NCBI GenBank assembly: GCA_016208315.1
Contig: JACQYF010000074.1
Location: 30,549-94,548, forward strand
Source: Chloroflexota bacterium
GTDB lineage: Bacteria > Chloroflexota > Anaerolineae > UBA4142
Length of the DNA: 64,000 bases
Reading direction: 5' to 3'
The translations under genes were made by a program, and so were the position numbers. Under the pieces are notes generated by a model, which saw nothing but the letters and a program-made list of their open reading frames with translations, did not search any database and had not been told where the DNA came from. Of the stretch, positions 9,136 to 18,177 are shown one piece after another. How positions within the stretch are numbered: position 1 is the stretch's first letter; the number at the start of each line of letters is the position of its first letter.

Positions 9136-9849
9136 ATGGCGATGCTTGAAGTCAACGACATTCACAGCTTTTATGGGAATATTGAGGCCATCAAAGGCAT
9201 CAGTTTAACGGTAGACAAGGGTGAAATCGTCACCCTGATTGGCGCGAACGGCGCGGGCAAGACGACGACGCTAAAAACGATTTCGGGCGTGATGCACCCA
9301 CGGCACGGAACCATCATCCTCGACGGCGAACACATCGAAAACACCCCGCCGCACGACATCGTAATGAAAGGCATCGGCCAGTCGCCGGAGGGCCGCAAGA
9401 TTTTTGGCGCGCTCACGGTCCTGGAAAACTTGGAAATGGGCGCGTACGCGCGCAAGGACAAAGAGGGCATCCAAAAGGATCTAGACCTTGTGTTTTCCCT
9501 CTTTCCGCGTCTCGCAGAACGCCGCCTCCAACTCGGCGGCACGCTCTCCGGCGGCGAGCAGCAAATGCTCGCGATGGGTCGCGCGATGATGACGCACCCG
9601 CGCGTCTTGATGCTCGACGAACCTTCGATGGGGCTTGCGCCCGTCTTGGTCGAAGCCATCTTCGATACCATCGAAACACTGAACAAAGAAGGCACCACGA
9701 TTTTGCTCGTCGAGCAGAACGCCGCCAAAGCGCTCCAGGTCGCCAACCGCGGCTACGTCATCCAGACCGGCCAAATCGTCCTCAAGGATAGCGCGGAGAA
9801 TTTGCGGAAAAACGAGATGGTGCGAAAGGCGTATCTTGGGGAATCGTAA
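9136..9849 (+). CDS. livF: Branched-chain amino acid ABC transporter ATPase LivF
   Basis: This is the second ATPase of the Liv system. Walker A is GANGAGKTT, the signature LSGGEQQMLAMGRAMM, and Walker B LMLDEPSMGLAPVLV, the usual LivF form. LLVEQNAAKAL and the ending VRKAYLGES are also typical. At 237 residues it is full length. A second ATG at 9142 is possible. The TAA stop is the first part of an AACGTRA heptad array, so the gene end is repeat-encoded. Confidence 0.94.
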   Translation: MAMLEVNDIHSFYGNIEAIKGISLTVDKGEIVTLIGANGAGKTTTLKTISGVMHPRHGTIILDGEHIENTPPHDIVMKGIGQSPEGRKIFGALTVLENLEMGAYARKDKEGIQKDLDLVFSLFPRLAERRLQLGGTLSGGEQQMLAMGRAMMTHPRVLMLDEPSMGLAPVLVEAIFDTIETLNKEGTTILLVEQNAAKALQVANRGYVIQTGQIVLKDSAENLRKNEMVRKAYLGES

Positions 9850-9913
9850 AACGTGAAACGTAAAACGTAACAAACTTGATGAGAGTTTACGTTTTACGCA
9901 TTACGTTTTACGA
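9847..9913 (+). repeat. Heptad repeat, AACGTRA family, inverted pair
   Basis: A left arm of AACGTGA/AACGTAA units and a right arm of TTACGTT-type units surround a short loop. The left arm supplies the livF stop codon. The right arm ends about 10 bp before the next gene. Confidence 0.8.
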
Positions 9914-9925
9914 CTGAGGAGTTTG

Positions 9926-11107
9926 ATGGTTTCGACCGCAGATGTCGTAGTGATCGGCGCGGGAATTACCGGGACGAGCGCGGCGTTTCAACTCGCGCGG
10001 CGCGGGCTAAAGGTCGCGCTGGTGGAAAAGCGATTCCTGGCCGCGGGGTCCACAGGCAAATCATCCGCCATCATCCGCCAGCACTATTCGAATGAAATTA
10101 CGGCCAAGATGGCGCTCTTTTCGCTCCGCGTGTTCCATAACTTCGCGGAGGTGGTCGGCGGCGACGCGGGGTTTGTCCAGACTGGCTTTGCCGTGCTCGT
10201 GGATCCGAAAGATCGTGATGGATTGGTGGAAAACGTGGCGATGCAAAAACGCGTTGGCGTCAACACGCAGATTGTTTCGTCCGAGGAACTGCACGACATA
10301 GACCCCGGGATCGCCGGAACGCGCGAGATCGTCGCCGCGTACGAGCCGGAAAGCGGCTATGCCGATCCCGCGTTTACGACGACGAGTTATGCCGATGCCG
10401 CGCGCAAACTGGGCGCGGAGGTCTATCAAGGCGCGCGCGTGACCGGCATCGAAATGAGCGGCGGGCGCGCGACCGGCGTCAAGACGACCGCGGGCGAAAT
10501 TGCGACAGGCGCGGTGGTGAATTGCGCGAATGCTTGGGCGCCGGAAATTGGCAGCATGGTCGGCGTTGCGTTGCCGATTCAAGCCAGTCGTCACCAAGTG
10601 GCTACGTTTCAACGCCCACACTCCCATACCCGCGCACATCTCACCGCTGGCGATTTCATAAACCACATCTACTATCGCCCCGAAGGATCGGCGCTGACCC
10701 TGGTCGGCTCGATTGACGCGGGGGAAGCCGAACATCACATTGATCCCGATCATTACAACGAGTCCGCCGATTACGAGTTCATCGAAGACGCGGCGCAGCG
10801 CATTCGCAATCGCTATCCCTACATGGAGCAGGCGTTGAGCAAAGGCGGCTGGTCGGGGATTTATGGTGTGACACCCGATTGGCACCCCATCATTGACGAG
10901 GCGCCGGAAGGCAGCGGTTTTTTCGTCGCCGCCGGATTTAGCGGGCACGGCTTTAAGCTTGGACCGGCGGTAGGCGTGATGGTTGCCGATATGGTGACGC
11001 GCGCGGGCGCGCCAGCGGAGGGCTTGAGCCGCGCTTTGTTCCGCAGCGCGCGCTTTGCCGAAAATCAGTTGGTCCGCGGCAAGTACGAGTACTCAATTGT
11101 AGGATGA
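9926..11107 (+). CDS. FAD-dependent amine/amino acid oxidoreductase (DAO family)
   Basis: This is a probable sarcosine oxidase beta- or glycine oxidase-like enzyme that oxidises secondary amines or amino acids. The dinucleotide-binding motif is VVVIGAGITGTSAAFQLARRG near the N-terminus with the Glu-containing strand VALVEKR. The C-terminal GYGVTPDWHPIIDEAP and GFSGHGFKLGPAVG segments bind FAD in this family. Its 394 residues match soluble monomeric members. The ATG at 9926 follows a GAGGAG site. It lies between the Liv ATPases and the Liv binding protein, suggesting that its substrate is imported by this system. The exact substrate is not certain. Confidence 0.85.
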   Translation: MVSTADVVVIGAGITGTSAAFQLARRGLKVALVEKRFLAAGSTGKSSAIIRQHYSNEITAKMALFSLRVFHNFAEVVGGDAGFVQTGFAVLVDPKDRDGLVENVAMQKRVGVNTQIVSSEELHDIDPGIAGTREIVAAYEPESGYADPAFTTTSYADAARKLGAEVYQGARVTGIEMSGGRATGVKTTAGEIATGAVVNCANAWAPEIGSMVGVALPIQASRHQVATFQRPHSHTRAHLTAGDFINHIYYRPEGSALTLVGSIDAGEAEHHIDPDHYNESADYEFIEDAAQRIRNRYPYMEQALSKGGWSGIYGVTPDWHPIIDEAPEGSGFFVAAGFSGHGFKLGPAVGVMVADMVTRAGAPAEGLSRALFRSARFAENQLVRGKYEYSIVG

Positions 11108-11120
11108 GTGGAGGTGAAGC

Positions 11121-11801
11121 ATGGTTGTAAAGCAACCTCCCGTGGAAGTCGCGGCGGAGACCCAAGAATCGGGACCGCGCATGACTTATGAAGAATACCT
11201 GAAATGGGCTAATGAGGACCTGCGTACCGAATGGGTGAACGGAGAGGTAATCATTCAAATGCCGCTCAAGCCCCTTCACCAAAGATTGAGCGAGTTTCTT
11301 GATCGAATCCTTGGACTATTCATCGGCGTCTTTGGATTGGGAGTTCTGCACACCGCTCCAATTGAAGTTAAGCTTTGGGCAGATGGACCTTCCCGTGAGC
11401 CGGACTTGCTCTTTGTCTCAAACGAGCACCTCGACCGGCTCACGCCCGAACGGGTCGTCGGCGCACCGGACTTGGTCGTCGAGATCGTTTCAGATGACAG
11501 CGTTCACCGCGATCGCGTGGACAAGTTCGACCAGTACGAGGCAGCGGGTGTGCCCGAATATTGGATCATTGACAATCGCCCCGACCAGCACCGCGCGTGG
11601 TTCTATCGGCTCGATACAAACGGGCAGTACCAGCAAGTTGCCGTGGGCACAGATGGCGTTTATCGTTCGACAGTCCTGCCCGGCTTTTGGCTGCGCCTAG
11701 ACTGGCTTTGGTCCGAGTCGCCCAACGAATTGAGTGCGCTGGCAGAGATCATCGGTCCAGAGCAATTTGCCGAAGCACTGCGCCGGGCGAGTTCGAAATA
11801 G
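11121..11801 (+). CDS. Uma2 family endonuclease-like protein
   Basis: This 226-residue protein belongs to the Uma2 (DUF820) group with a PD-(D/E)XK nuclease fold. The N-terminal motif MTYEEYLKWANEDLRTEWVNGEV is followed by the core REPDLLFVS and GAPDLVVEIVSDDSVHRDR, with Asp, Glu and downstream Lys in KFDQYEAAGVPEYWIID. Uma2 genes are abundant in Cyanobacteria and Chloroflexota and their role is unsettled. It starts 13 bp after the oxidoreductase gene and ends just before an ACGAATA-type repeat and the livJ promoter. Confidence 0.85.
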   Translation: MVVKQPPVEVAAETQESGPRMTYEEYLKWANEDLRTEWVNGEVIIQMPLKPLHQRLSEFLDRILGLFIGVFGLGVLHTAPIEVKLWADGPSREPDLLFVSNEHLDRLTPERVVGAPDLVVEIVSDDSVHRDRVDKFDQYEAAGVPEYWIIDNRPDQHRAWFYRLDTNGQYQQVAVGTDGVYRSTVLPGFWLRLDWLWSESPNELSALAEIIGPEQFAEALRRASSK

Positions 11802-11814
11802 GTGGCAGTGGGCG

Positions 11815-11884
11815 CTATTCGTTTATTCGTTCCTATTCGTTGCCCTATTCGTTGCCCTATTCGTTTATTCGTTCTTATTCGTTG
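11815..11884 (+). repeat. Heptad-like repeat, TATTCGT family
   Basis: Eight TATTCGT units occur in about 70 bp, some in direct 7- to 8-bp succession and others spaced by TCC, TGCCC or TCT. It lies 13 bp after the Uma2 stop codon. The reverse strand reads ACGAATA units, giving TAA stops. Confidence 0.8.
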
Positions 11885-11890
11885 GCATGC

Positions 11891-11919
11891 TTGACACTGG
11901 TGGGGAAGGCAACTATAAT
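11891..11919 (+). promoter_or_regulatory. Consensus sigma-70-type promoter for livJ
   Basis: TTGACA at 11891-11896 and TATAAT at 11914-11919 match the consensus fully with a 17-bp spacer. The transcript would have a leader of about 270 bases before the livJ-like gene. Confidence 0.9.
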
Positions 11920-12196
11920 TTTGCCCAACTCGGCAAAGGGAGCCGTTTCATCTTTCCCCGCCACTATCTGCCAATCTCCTCTCACATAGCACATTGATTC
12001 TTCAGTCTCAAAGGCGAGACAGTCCAACGCCAAGGAGGTGAGGCACGCTTCTCTAGTTGGTTCTATCTACCGCCGAAGGTAGATTGTCCGCGTAACGCCC
12101 ACGGTCTAGCGAACCGCCCCATGTCGAATTGGGTTCGATTAGGGAGATCGACGCGGACCGAATGCAATTTCGCATAACTGTAGGAGGAGAAGTAAG
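11920..12196 (+). promoter_or_regulatory. Long structured 5' leader of livJ
   Basis: The 277-bp leader has no convincing gene. It contains TTCAGTC (12001), AAGGAGGTGA (12032-12041) with no start codon at a working distance, a hairpin (ATCTACC/GGTAGAT, 12065-12084), and the gene's own AGGAGAAG site before the ATG. The same ordered blocks occur before the binding-protein gene at 5583. A cis-acting regulatory RNA is plausible but not shown. Confidence 0.45.
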
Positions 12197-13561
12197 ATGA
12201 AAGCGAAGATCGGATTAGTACTTTTGCTGATCGTCGTGTTGGCAGCCATCGCGGCCTGCGCCCCGGCGCCGACGCCGGTCCCGACCGCCGCGCCGCCCAC
12301 CGCGGCGCCCAAGGCGACCGCAGTTCCGCCAACCGCAGCGCCCAAGGCCACGGAAGCGCCCAAGGCCACGGAAGCGCCCAAGGCGACCACCGCCCCGACG
12401 ACAGCCGCATTCACGCCGCCGACGGATCCAATCGGCGTGGTCAAATTGGGACCGAATGATCCCATTCACGTCGCGTGGATGCTCGTCGTGACCGGCGCCG
12501 ATGGCACGCTGGGCGTGGATTCGCGCCGCGGCATCGAGATCGCCATTGAAGACAAGGGCGGCAAGATTCTCAATCGCACGATCAAGCTCGACGGGCAGGA
12601 TTCCGGCTGCGGCGCTGAAGCCGGCCAGGCCGCGGCAGCGAAACTCGCCGCGGACGCTACCATCCTCGCCGTAGTCGGTTCGTCATGCTCGAGCGAAATC
12701 CGCGCGGGCGGCCCGGCGTTGGCGAAGGCCGGTTTCTCGGTCGTCTCGCCATCGAACACCGCGCCCGACCTCACCGATCCCACCAAGCGCTTCGCCGGCT
12801 ACTTCCGCACGGCGCACAATGACACCGTGCAGGGCGCAGTCGCCGCGCAATTCGCACTCAAGAAACTAGCCGTCAAGACGGCGGCGACGATTCACGACGG
12901 CAGCCCGTACGCGCAAGGTCTCGCCACCGTGTTCGCCGACAACTTTAAAAAGGGCGGCGGAACCATCACGGCGCAAGAAGCCGTCGGCCCCGACGACAAG
13001 GATTTCAAGCCCGTGCTGACCAAGATCGCGACCGGGAAACCGGAGTTGATCTTCTACCCCATCTTCATCGCGGCCGGCTCGTTGATCACTCAACAAGCCA
13101 AGACCATTCCGGGTCTTGAAAAAGTGAACTTGATGGCGGCGGACGGCACGTTCTCGCCCGACTTTTACAAGGCGTCCGGCAAGGCGGCGGTTGGCATGTA
13201 CCAGTCCAGCCCTGACTTTTCCGCCTTCGCCGCGGGCTATCAGGACTTTCTCGCCAAGCACCAGAAAAAGTACAACGAAAAGCCGCTGAGCGCCTTCCAC
13301 GCGCACGCGTACGACGCGGCGACGATCATCTTCAACGCGATCGAGAAAGCGGCGGTGACCGGCCCGGACGGCAGCGTCTACATCGGTCGCCAGAAACTAC
13401 GCGACACGATTCAGGCCACCAAGGATCACAAGGGCATCACCGGCACGTTAAGCTGCGATGCCAACGGTGACTGCGGCGCGCCTGTCATCGCGGTCTATCA
13501 GGTGACGGACGACAACGTGACCAAGCTCTCGACGCCCGATAAGCCCTTCTGGAAACCGTAA
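12197..13561 (+). CDS. livJ: Branched-chain amino acid ABC transporter substrate-binding lipoprotein
   Basis: This lipoprotein receptor feeds LivH/LivM. The signal sequence (residues 3-20) ends in IAACAP, then an Ala/Pro/Thr spacer with near-identical KATEAP repeats reaches about residue 75. The periplasmic-binding-protein type I fold follows: PIHVAWMLVVTGADGTLGVDSRRG, AVVGSSCSSE, VVSPSNTAPDLTDP and the C-terminal AYDAATIIFNAIEKA. At 454 residues it is longer than E. coli LivJ mainly because of the spacer. It has the best promoter in the window, fitting the need for excess binding protein. Confidence 0.93.
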   Translation: MKAKIGLVLLLIVVLAAIAACAPAPTPVPTAAPPTAAPKATAVPPTAAPKATEAPKATEAPKATTAPTTAAFTPPTDPIGVVKLGPNDPIHVAWMLVVTGADGTLGVDSRRGIEIAIEDKGGKILNRTIKLDGQDSGCGAEAGQAAAAKLAADATILAVVGSSCSSEIRAGGPALAKAGFSVVSPSNTAPDLTDPTKRFAGYFRTAHNDTVQGAVAAQFALKKLAVKTAATIHDGSPYAQGLATVFADNFKKGGGTITAQEAVGPDDKDFKPVLTKIATGKPELIFYPIFIAAGSLITQQAKTIPGLEKVNLMAADGTFSPDFYKASGKAAVGMYQSSPDFSAFAAGYQDFLAKHQKKYNEKPLSAFHAHAYDAATIIFNAIEKAAVTGPDGSVYIGRQKLRDTIQATKDHKGITGTLSCDANGDCGAPVIAVYQVTDDNVTKLSTPDKPFWKP

Positions 13562-13607
13562 CGACGATCGTAATGGCGCTGCCTCGACAACACTAACAGC
13601 GCAAACC

Positions 13608-13637
13608 GTGAGCCGGGCCTACTCAGGCCCGGCTCAC
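13608..13637 (+). repeat. Intercistronic hairpin between livJ and livH
   Basis: Two perfect 13-bp arms (GTGAGCCGGGCCT and its complement) enclose a 4-base loop with no T-run. A strong hairpin here could protect the 3' end of the livJ mRNA and lower permease expression relative to binding protein. That effect is inferred. Confidence 0.7.
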
Positions 13638-13665
13638 CCACAGTTTGCAACATGGGAGTAAAGGA

Positions 13666-14727
13666 ATGCTGGCAAAACGAGTCGCCCGCGTGGAGCTGAC
13701 CGATGTTTTCATCTACGTAATCGGCGCGTTGATCGTCGGCGTTGTATTGATTGGCTCTGCGACGACCTTGATCGTAGGCCGATACTCTTCAAGGGCCTGG
13801 TTCGATCTGTTGGTTTTTGGAGTCACATTGGGCAGCATTTATGCGCTGATCGCCCTCGGGTACACGTTAGTCTATGGCATCCTGCGCATGATCAATTTCG
13901 CCCATAGTGAAGTCTTTATGAGCGGGCCTTATGCCGCTTATTTTCTAGCAGATTTCTTGGGGCGAGTCGGTTTCGTCAATGAAAATCCGGTGTTGTCTCT
14001 GCTCTTAATCTTCCTCGTCGCGATGACGACTTCGGTCTTGGTAGCAATGCTGGTCGAACGCATTGCCTACCGCCCGCTCCGTCACGCCCCGCGCCTGGTT
14101 CCGCTCATCACGGCCATCGGCGCGTCCTTCTTTCTGCAATATGCCTTTTTCCGCCTCTTCGGCGCCAATATCAAGGTATACCCCGCGATCGAGGGGCTAG
14201 ACACCCAGTTTACCTTGAGCGACTATCGCATCACTTTTCTACAGATTTTTGTGATTGTCGCCGCGGCGTTGATGATGTTCGCGCTGCACCTATTCGTCCA
14301 GCGCAGCCGCGTCGGCAAGGCGATGCGGGCCGTCTCGGCGGACCGGGAGACCGCGGCGTTGATGGGCATCAACATAGACAACATCATCGTCACCACCTTC
14401 GCCATCGGCGGCGCGCTGGCGGGCGCGGCGGGTGTATTGTACGTGCTCGTGTTCAATCAAGTGACGGCGTTTATGGGCTTTGTGCCGGGCATCAAGGCCT
14501 TTACGGCCGCAGTCTTGGGTGGGATCGGCAATATCCCCGGCGCGATGGTCGGCGGCCTGTTTCTCGGCGTGATCGAATCGCTGGGCCCAACGTTGTTCCT
14601 CGATGGTTTGGGGATTCCGGCGCCCTATCAATTGAAAGATGCCATCGCCTTTACCTTGCTGGTATTGGTGTTGATCTTTCGACCCGCCGGTATTCTGGGT
14701 GAAACCCTGACGGAGAAGAAAGCATGA
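13666..14727 (+). CDS. livH: Branched-chain amino acid ABC transporter permease LivH
   Basis: This is the first Liv membrane subunit. It has about eight hydrophobic helices and the typical LivH stretches YTLVYGILRMINFAHSEVFM, then RHAPRLVPLITAIGASFFLQ and GAMVGGLFLGVIESLG. An N-terminal extra helix precedes the conserved core, bringing it to 353 residues. The ATG at 13666 has a GGAG site. The stop overlaps livM by 4 bp (ATGA). Confidence 0.93.
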   Translation: MLAKRVARVELTDVFIYVIGALIVGVVLIGSATTLIVGRYSSRAWFDLLVFGVTLGSIYALIALGYTLVYGILRMINFAHSEVFMSGPYAAYFLADFLGRVGFVNENPVLSLLLIFLVAMTTSVLVAMLVERIAYRPLRHAPRLVPLITAIGASFFLQYAFFRLFGANIKVYPAIEGLDTQFTLSDYRITFLQIFVIVAAALMMFALHLFVQRSRVGKAMRAVSADRETAALMGINIDNIIVTTFAIGGALAGAAGVLYVLVFNQVTAFMGFVPGIKAFTAAVLGGIGNIPGAMVGGLFLGVIESLGPTLFLDGLGIPAPYQLKDAIAFTLLVLVLIFRPAGILGETLTEKKA

Positions 14728-16466
14728 ACATCTCGCGCGCAACTATCGCAGCCGCGGTCAAGATTGGCGTGCTCGGCGGGATTGTCGCGATCTTTATCGC
14801 CCTGGTGGGCATGATCGAGGCGTTTGCGACTCGCGACATTATCGGCGATATCATTGACATGGGGCGCACGCTTGTGTTGGTCAGTTTTTTCCTCACCGGC
14901 TATTTCGCCACCACTCAAGGGCACGCGCGGCCGTCGCGCGGCGAGGCGATTCTGCGGGCCGGTATCGCCGGCTTGACCAGCGCGTTGTTTCTCGTTTTCC
15001 TCGCGCTCGTGCTCAATTCCTTCTCGGCGCTGCGCGGGATGTTTGTCAACGCGACGCCCGCCCTGCTCAACCTGCTGTTGTTCGAGCAGGACATGGCGAC
15101 CGGCATCGTCGTCCTTTTGGTTCTGGGAACGGTCGTCGGCGCGCTGCCCGGACTGCTCGGATTTCTGCGGCCCTCATTGCGGCAGGCCCTCATTAGCGCG
15201 ATGACTTGGGTGATCTCGATCGGGCTGCTGCAAGAGTTGCTGGTGGTCACCTTCCGAAACTTTGAAGCGCTCAACCCGCTGACCACGTTCCTCTTCGCGT
15301 CGAGCGGTCTCTCGTCGAGTGGCGCCATCGCCATTTTCGTCCTGATCTTTGCGATCGAGTTTGGGCGCGCCGAACGCGGACGGCAAATCCGCGCGGGGTT
15401 CCAACGTCTGCCCGCAACGCAGCGGCGCGCGATCACCTGGAGCGGGTACCTCGCGGCGTTGGCAATTTTGTTGCTGCTGCCCCAATTGCTGGGCTTGTTC
15501 TTTAGCGAAGTCCTCGTGAACGTGGGGCTATTCGTTTTACTGGGACTCGGCCTGAATATCGTCGTTGGATTCGCCGGCCTGCTCGATTTGGGCTACGTGG
15601 CCTTTTATGCGGTGGGCGCGTATACGGTCGGTATTCTGACTTCCACCTCGACAGAAATCGCGTTTGCCGGCGGCTTCCCGTTTTGGATCGGATTGCCCAT
15701 CGCGATTGTGATGGCGCTGTTTGCCGGGGTTGCCTTGGGCATTCCGGTGCTCAAGGTGCGCGGCGACTATCTTGCCATCGTCACGTTGGGCTTTGGCGAA
15801 ATTATCCGCTTGCTGGCGCTGTCGGATTTCCTCAAGCCGTGGTTCGCCGGCTCGCGTGGATTGGAACTGATTCCGAAACCGTTTATCGGCTCGTTTGAGT
15901 TTGCGGGGCCGCAGGAATTGTACTATATCATTCTCGCGGGCTGCATCGTCGTCGCGTTCGTTTCGTTGCGGGTCAAGAACTCGCGCCTCGGGCGCGCGTG
16001 GATGGCGATGCGCGAAGATGAGGACGTGGCCCAAGCGATGGGCATCCAACTGGTCGCGACGAAACTGTTGGCGTTCGGCATGGGAGCTTCGTTCGCGGGC
16101 ATCGGCGGCGCGATCTTTGCGAGCAAACTCGCGATCATTTACCCGCACAGTTTCAACGTGCTGTACTCGATCAACGTGCTGGCGCTCATCATCATCGGCG
16201 GCATGGGCAGCATCCCGGGTGTGATCGTCGGCGCGTTGGCGCTGGCGGGTTTGCCGGAACTCTTGCGCGAGTTTGCCGACTTTCGGCTGATGATTTACGG
16301 CGCCGTGCTCGTGCTCATGATGCTCGTGCGCCCCGAAGGCCTGCTGCCGGAAAAGCGGCGCGCGCTGGAACTGGAAGAGTTCAAAGAGGAGGAGAAAGAA
16401 GCGCAGCCCGAGCTGATTAGCGAACCGGGAAAAGTTCAGACGGTGTTGAAGACGCCGGGACAATAG
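14724..16466 (+). CDS. livM: Branched-chain amino acid ABC transporter permease LivM with N-terminal membrane extension
   Basis: This is the second Liv membrane subunit. The LivM core starts near residue 255 and is recognised by LGLNIVVGFAGLLDLGYVAF, then LRGDYLAIVTLGFGEIIR-like sequence and GGMGSIPGVIVGA near the C-terminus. Residues 1-250 form an additional domain with several membrane segments, so the protein is 580 residues against roughly 300-430 for common LivM proteins. The role of the extension is unknown. The C-terminus is Glu/Lys-rich and cytoplasmic. Confidence 0.9.
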   Translation: MNISRATIAAAVKIGVLGGIVAIFIALVGMIEAFATRDIIGDIIDMGRTLVLVSFFLTGYFATTQGHARPSRGEAILRAGIAGLTSALFLVFLALVLNSFSALRGMFVNATPALLNLLLFEQDMATGIVVLLVLGTVVGALPGLLGFLRPSLRQALISAMTWVISIGLLQELLVVTFRNFEALNPLTTFLFASSGLSSSGAIAIFVLIFAIEFGRAERGRQIRAGFQRLPATQRRAITWSGYLAALAILLLLPQLLGLFFSEVLVNVGLFVLLGLGLNIVVGFAGLLDLGYVAFYAVGAYTVGILTSTSTEIAFAGGFPFWIGLPIAIVMALFAGVALGIPVLKVRGDYLAIVTLGFGEIIRLLALSDFLKPWFAGSRGLELIPKPFIGSFEFAGPQELYYIILAGCIVVAFVSLRVKNSRLGRAWMAMREDEDVAQAMGIQLVATKLLAFGMGASFAGIGGAIFASKLAIIYPHSFNVLYSINVLALIIIGGMGSIPGVIVGALALAGLPELLREFADFRLMIYGAVLVLMMLVRPEGLLPEKRRALELEEFKEEEKEAQPELISEPGKVQTVLKTPGQ

Positions 16467-16545
16467 CGCGCCAATAGACCCGCAGGGTTTCCTCGCCTCC
16501 GCAGGTGGCGCATATCCCTTCGGGTCTTTCCGAGGAAGTTTGATT

Positions 16546-17274
16546 ATGGACCAAGCGACCAAGCCGAAAATTTGGATCGCACCGCGTGAGGACGATATCG
16601 AATTCCCCCCGCCCTTGGAAGCGGGTGACCGGCTGACGCGCTTTGAGTTTGAGCGGCGCTGCGAGGCGATGCCTCATGTCAAAAAGGCAGAACTGATTGA
16701 GGGTGTTGCCTATGTCACGCATTCAGTTACTGCGAGCCACGGTAGCGCTCACGGTGAACTGGTGGGATGGTTGGGAACCTATTCTGCTTCTACCCCAGGT
16801 GTAGACGCTGCCAACAATGCCACGGTTCGCCTGGATTTGGACAATGAAGTACAGCCGGATGCGCTGCTCAGGCTGGAGACAGATTCCGGGGGACATTCGC
16901 GCATCACTGCCGACGATTACATCGAGGGCGCGCCGGAACTGATCGTCGAGATTGCGGGAACGAGCGCGGCAATTGACTTGCATGACAAATTGAGAGCTTA
17001 TCGCCGCAACGGTATCCAGGAATACATTGTCTGGCGAGTGTACACCAAACGCATAGACTGGTTGCGCCTGAGCGAAGGCGAGTACGTGGCTCTACCGTCG
17101 GACGACGCCGGGGTGGTTCACAGTCAGGTCTTTCCCGGCTTGAGGTTGTCGGTATCGAGATTGATTGAAGGTGATCTGGCCGCGGTCCTGGCCGAACTCC
17201 AGAATGGATTAGCATCGCCCGAACATGCGGCGTTTATCGAGAAACTGGCGCAAGCGAAACAAGAAGCAAAATAG
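16546..17274 (+). CDS. Uma2 family endonuclease-like protein
   Basis: This is a second Uma2/DUF820 protein, clearly diverged from the one at 11121. The acidic core reads EVQPDALLRLE and GAPELIVEIAGTSAAIDLHDK, with the Lys segment KLRAYRRNGIQEYIVWRV. A helical Ala/Glu/Lys tail completes 242 residues. The ATG at 16546 follows a GAGGAAG site; a TTG two codons earlier is also in frame. Its position 15 bp before the enoyl-CoA hydratase gene suggests one transcript with it. Confidence 0.83.
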   Translation: MDQATKPKIWIAPREDDIEFPPPLEAGDRLTRFEFERRCEAMPHVKKAELIEGVAYVTHSVTASHGSAHGELVGWLGTYSASTPGVDAANNATVRLDLDNEVQPDALLRLETDSGGHSRITADDYIEGAPELIVEIAGTSAAIDLHDKLRAYRRNGIQEYIVWRVYTKRIDWLRLSEGEYVALPSDDAGVVHSQVFPGLRLSVSRLIEGDLAAVLAELQNGLASPEHAAFIEKLAQAKQEAK

Positions 17275-17289
17275 CGAGGAGATGAACTA

Positions 17290-18072
17290 ATGGCTGACAA
17301 TCTGACTCACGTGCTCGTCACCGACGCGCTCCCCGCCGTGATCGTCACGATGAACCGCCCTGAGCAGCGCAACGCGCTTTCGACCGGGCTAATGCACGCG
17401 ATGACCGAGCAGTTGGAATGTCAGAGCGCGCGACCCGAATGCCGCGTGATCATTATCAAGGGCGCGGGGCCCGCGTTTTCCGCCGGCCACGATTTGCGCG
17501 AAATGCTCAACCGCACGCCCGAGCAGGAGCGCGAGATTTTCGACGTCTGCACGCGCATGATGCAGACGATCCAGCGCATCCCGCAGCCGGTGATCGCGTC
17601 CGTTCACAGCATCGCGACCGCCGCCGGCTGCCAATTGGTCGCCACCTGCGACCTCGCCATCGCGTCCGAGAATGCGAAATTCGCGACGCCGGGCGTGAAA
17701 ATCGGCCTGTTCTGCTCGACGCCGCAGGTCGCGCTCAGCCGCAATATCGGGCGCAAGCGCGCGCTCGAAATGCTGCTGACCGGCAAGATGATTGACGCCG
17801 CCACGGCCGCGGAGTGGGGCCTGGTCAATCGCGTCGTCCCAGCGGAAAAGCTTGACGAGCAAGTGCTCGAATTGGCGCGGCAGATTGCGAGCGCGAGTCC
17901 GCTCACGTTGCGAGTTGGCAAGCAGTCGTTTTATCTCCAGATTGATGCGGAACAAGAGACGGCTTATGAATTGATGGCCCAGACGATGGCGGAGAACGCC
18001 ATGACCTGCGACGCACAGGAAGGCATGTCGGCTTTCCTCGAAAAGCGCGCGCCCGTGTGGCGCGGCGAATAG
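17290..18072 (+). CDS. Enoyl-CoA hydratase/isomerase family protein
   Basis: This crotonase-superfamily enzyme probably hydrates 2-enoyl-CoA in fatty acid or branched-chain amino acid breakdown. The CoA-binding and oxyanion-hole motifs are visible: NRPEQRNALSTGLMHAM, GPAFSAGHDLREM and SIATAAGCQLVATCDLAIAS. At the usual catalytic positions it has ATAAG and DLAIASENAKFATP. At 260 residues it is full length. The ribosome-binding site is GGAGATGAACTA before the ATG. Its link to the Liv cluster suggests Val/Leu/Ile catabolism, but the fold is shared by many reactions. Confidence 0.88.
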   Translation: MADNLTHVLVTDALPAVIVTMNRPEQRNALSTGLMHAMTEQLECQSARPECRVIIIKGAGPAFSAGHDLREMLNRTPEQEREIFDVCTRMMQTIQRIPQPVIASVHSIATAAGCQLVATCDLAIASENAKFATPGVKIGLFCSTPQVALSRNIGRKRALEMLLTGKMIDAATAAEWGLVNRVVPAEKLDEQVLELARQIASASPLTLRVGKQSFYLQIDAEQETAYELMAQTMAENAMTCDAQEGMSAFLEKRAPVWRGE

Positions 18073-18177
18073 CCAGTCGAATTGACCACAAGTGGCAATC
18101 AAACCATCACCACAACTTGCTCCTTTACCTACGCTTGAAGGTTTCGTTCCCAAGGGCTGGAAAGATGCCATCTACCG

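Noticed and set aside
10061..10948. A 295-codon frame antisense to the FAD oxidoreductase gene
   Set aside because: It is a shadow frame caused by high GC in third positions. It has no recognisable domain, and the plus-strand gene is unambiguous.
16466..16545. A T-box or riboswitch in the gap before the second Uma2 gene
   Set aside because: Only short complementary pieces (AGACCC/GGGTCT, GCGCC/GGCGC) are seen, with no conserved motif of a known riboswitch class.
15537..16562. A 341-codon frame antisense to livM
   Set aside because: Its Arg/His/Gln-rich composition is typical of antisense frames; livM motifs on the other strand are clear.
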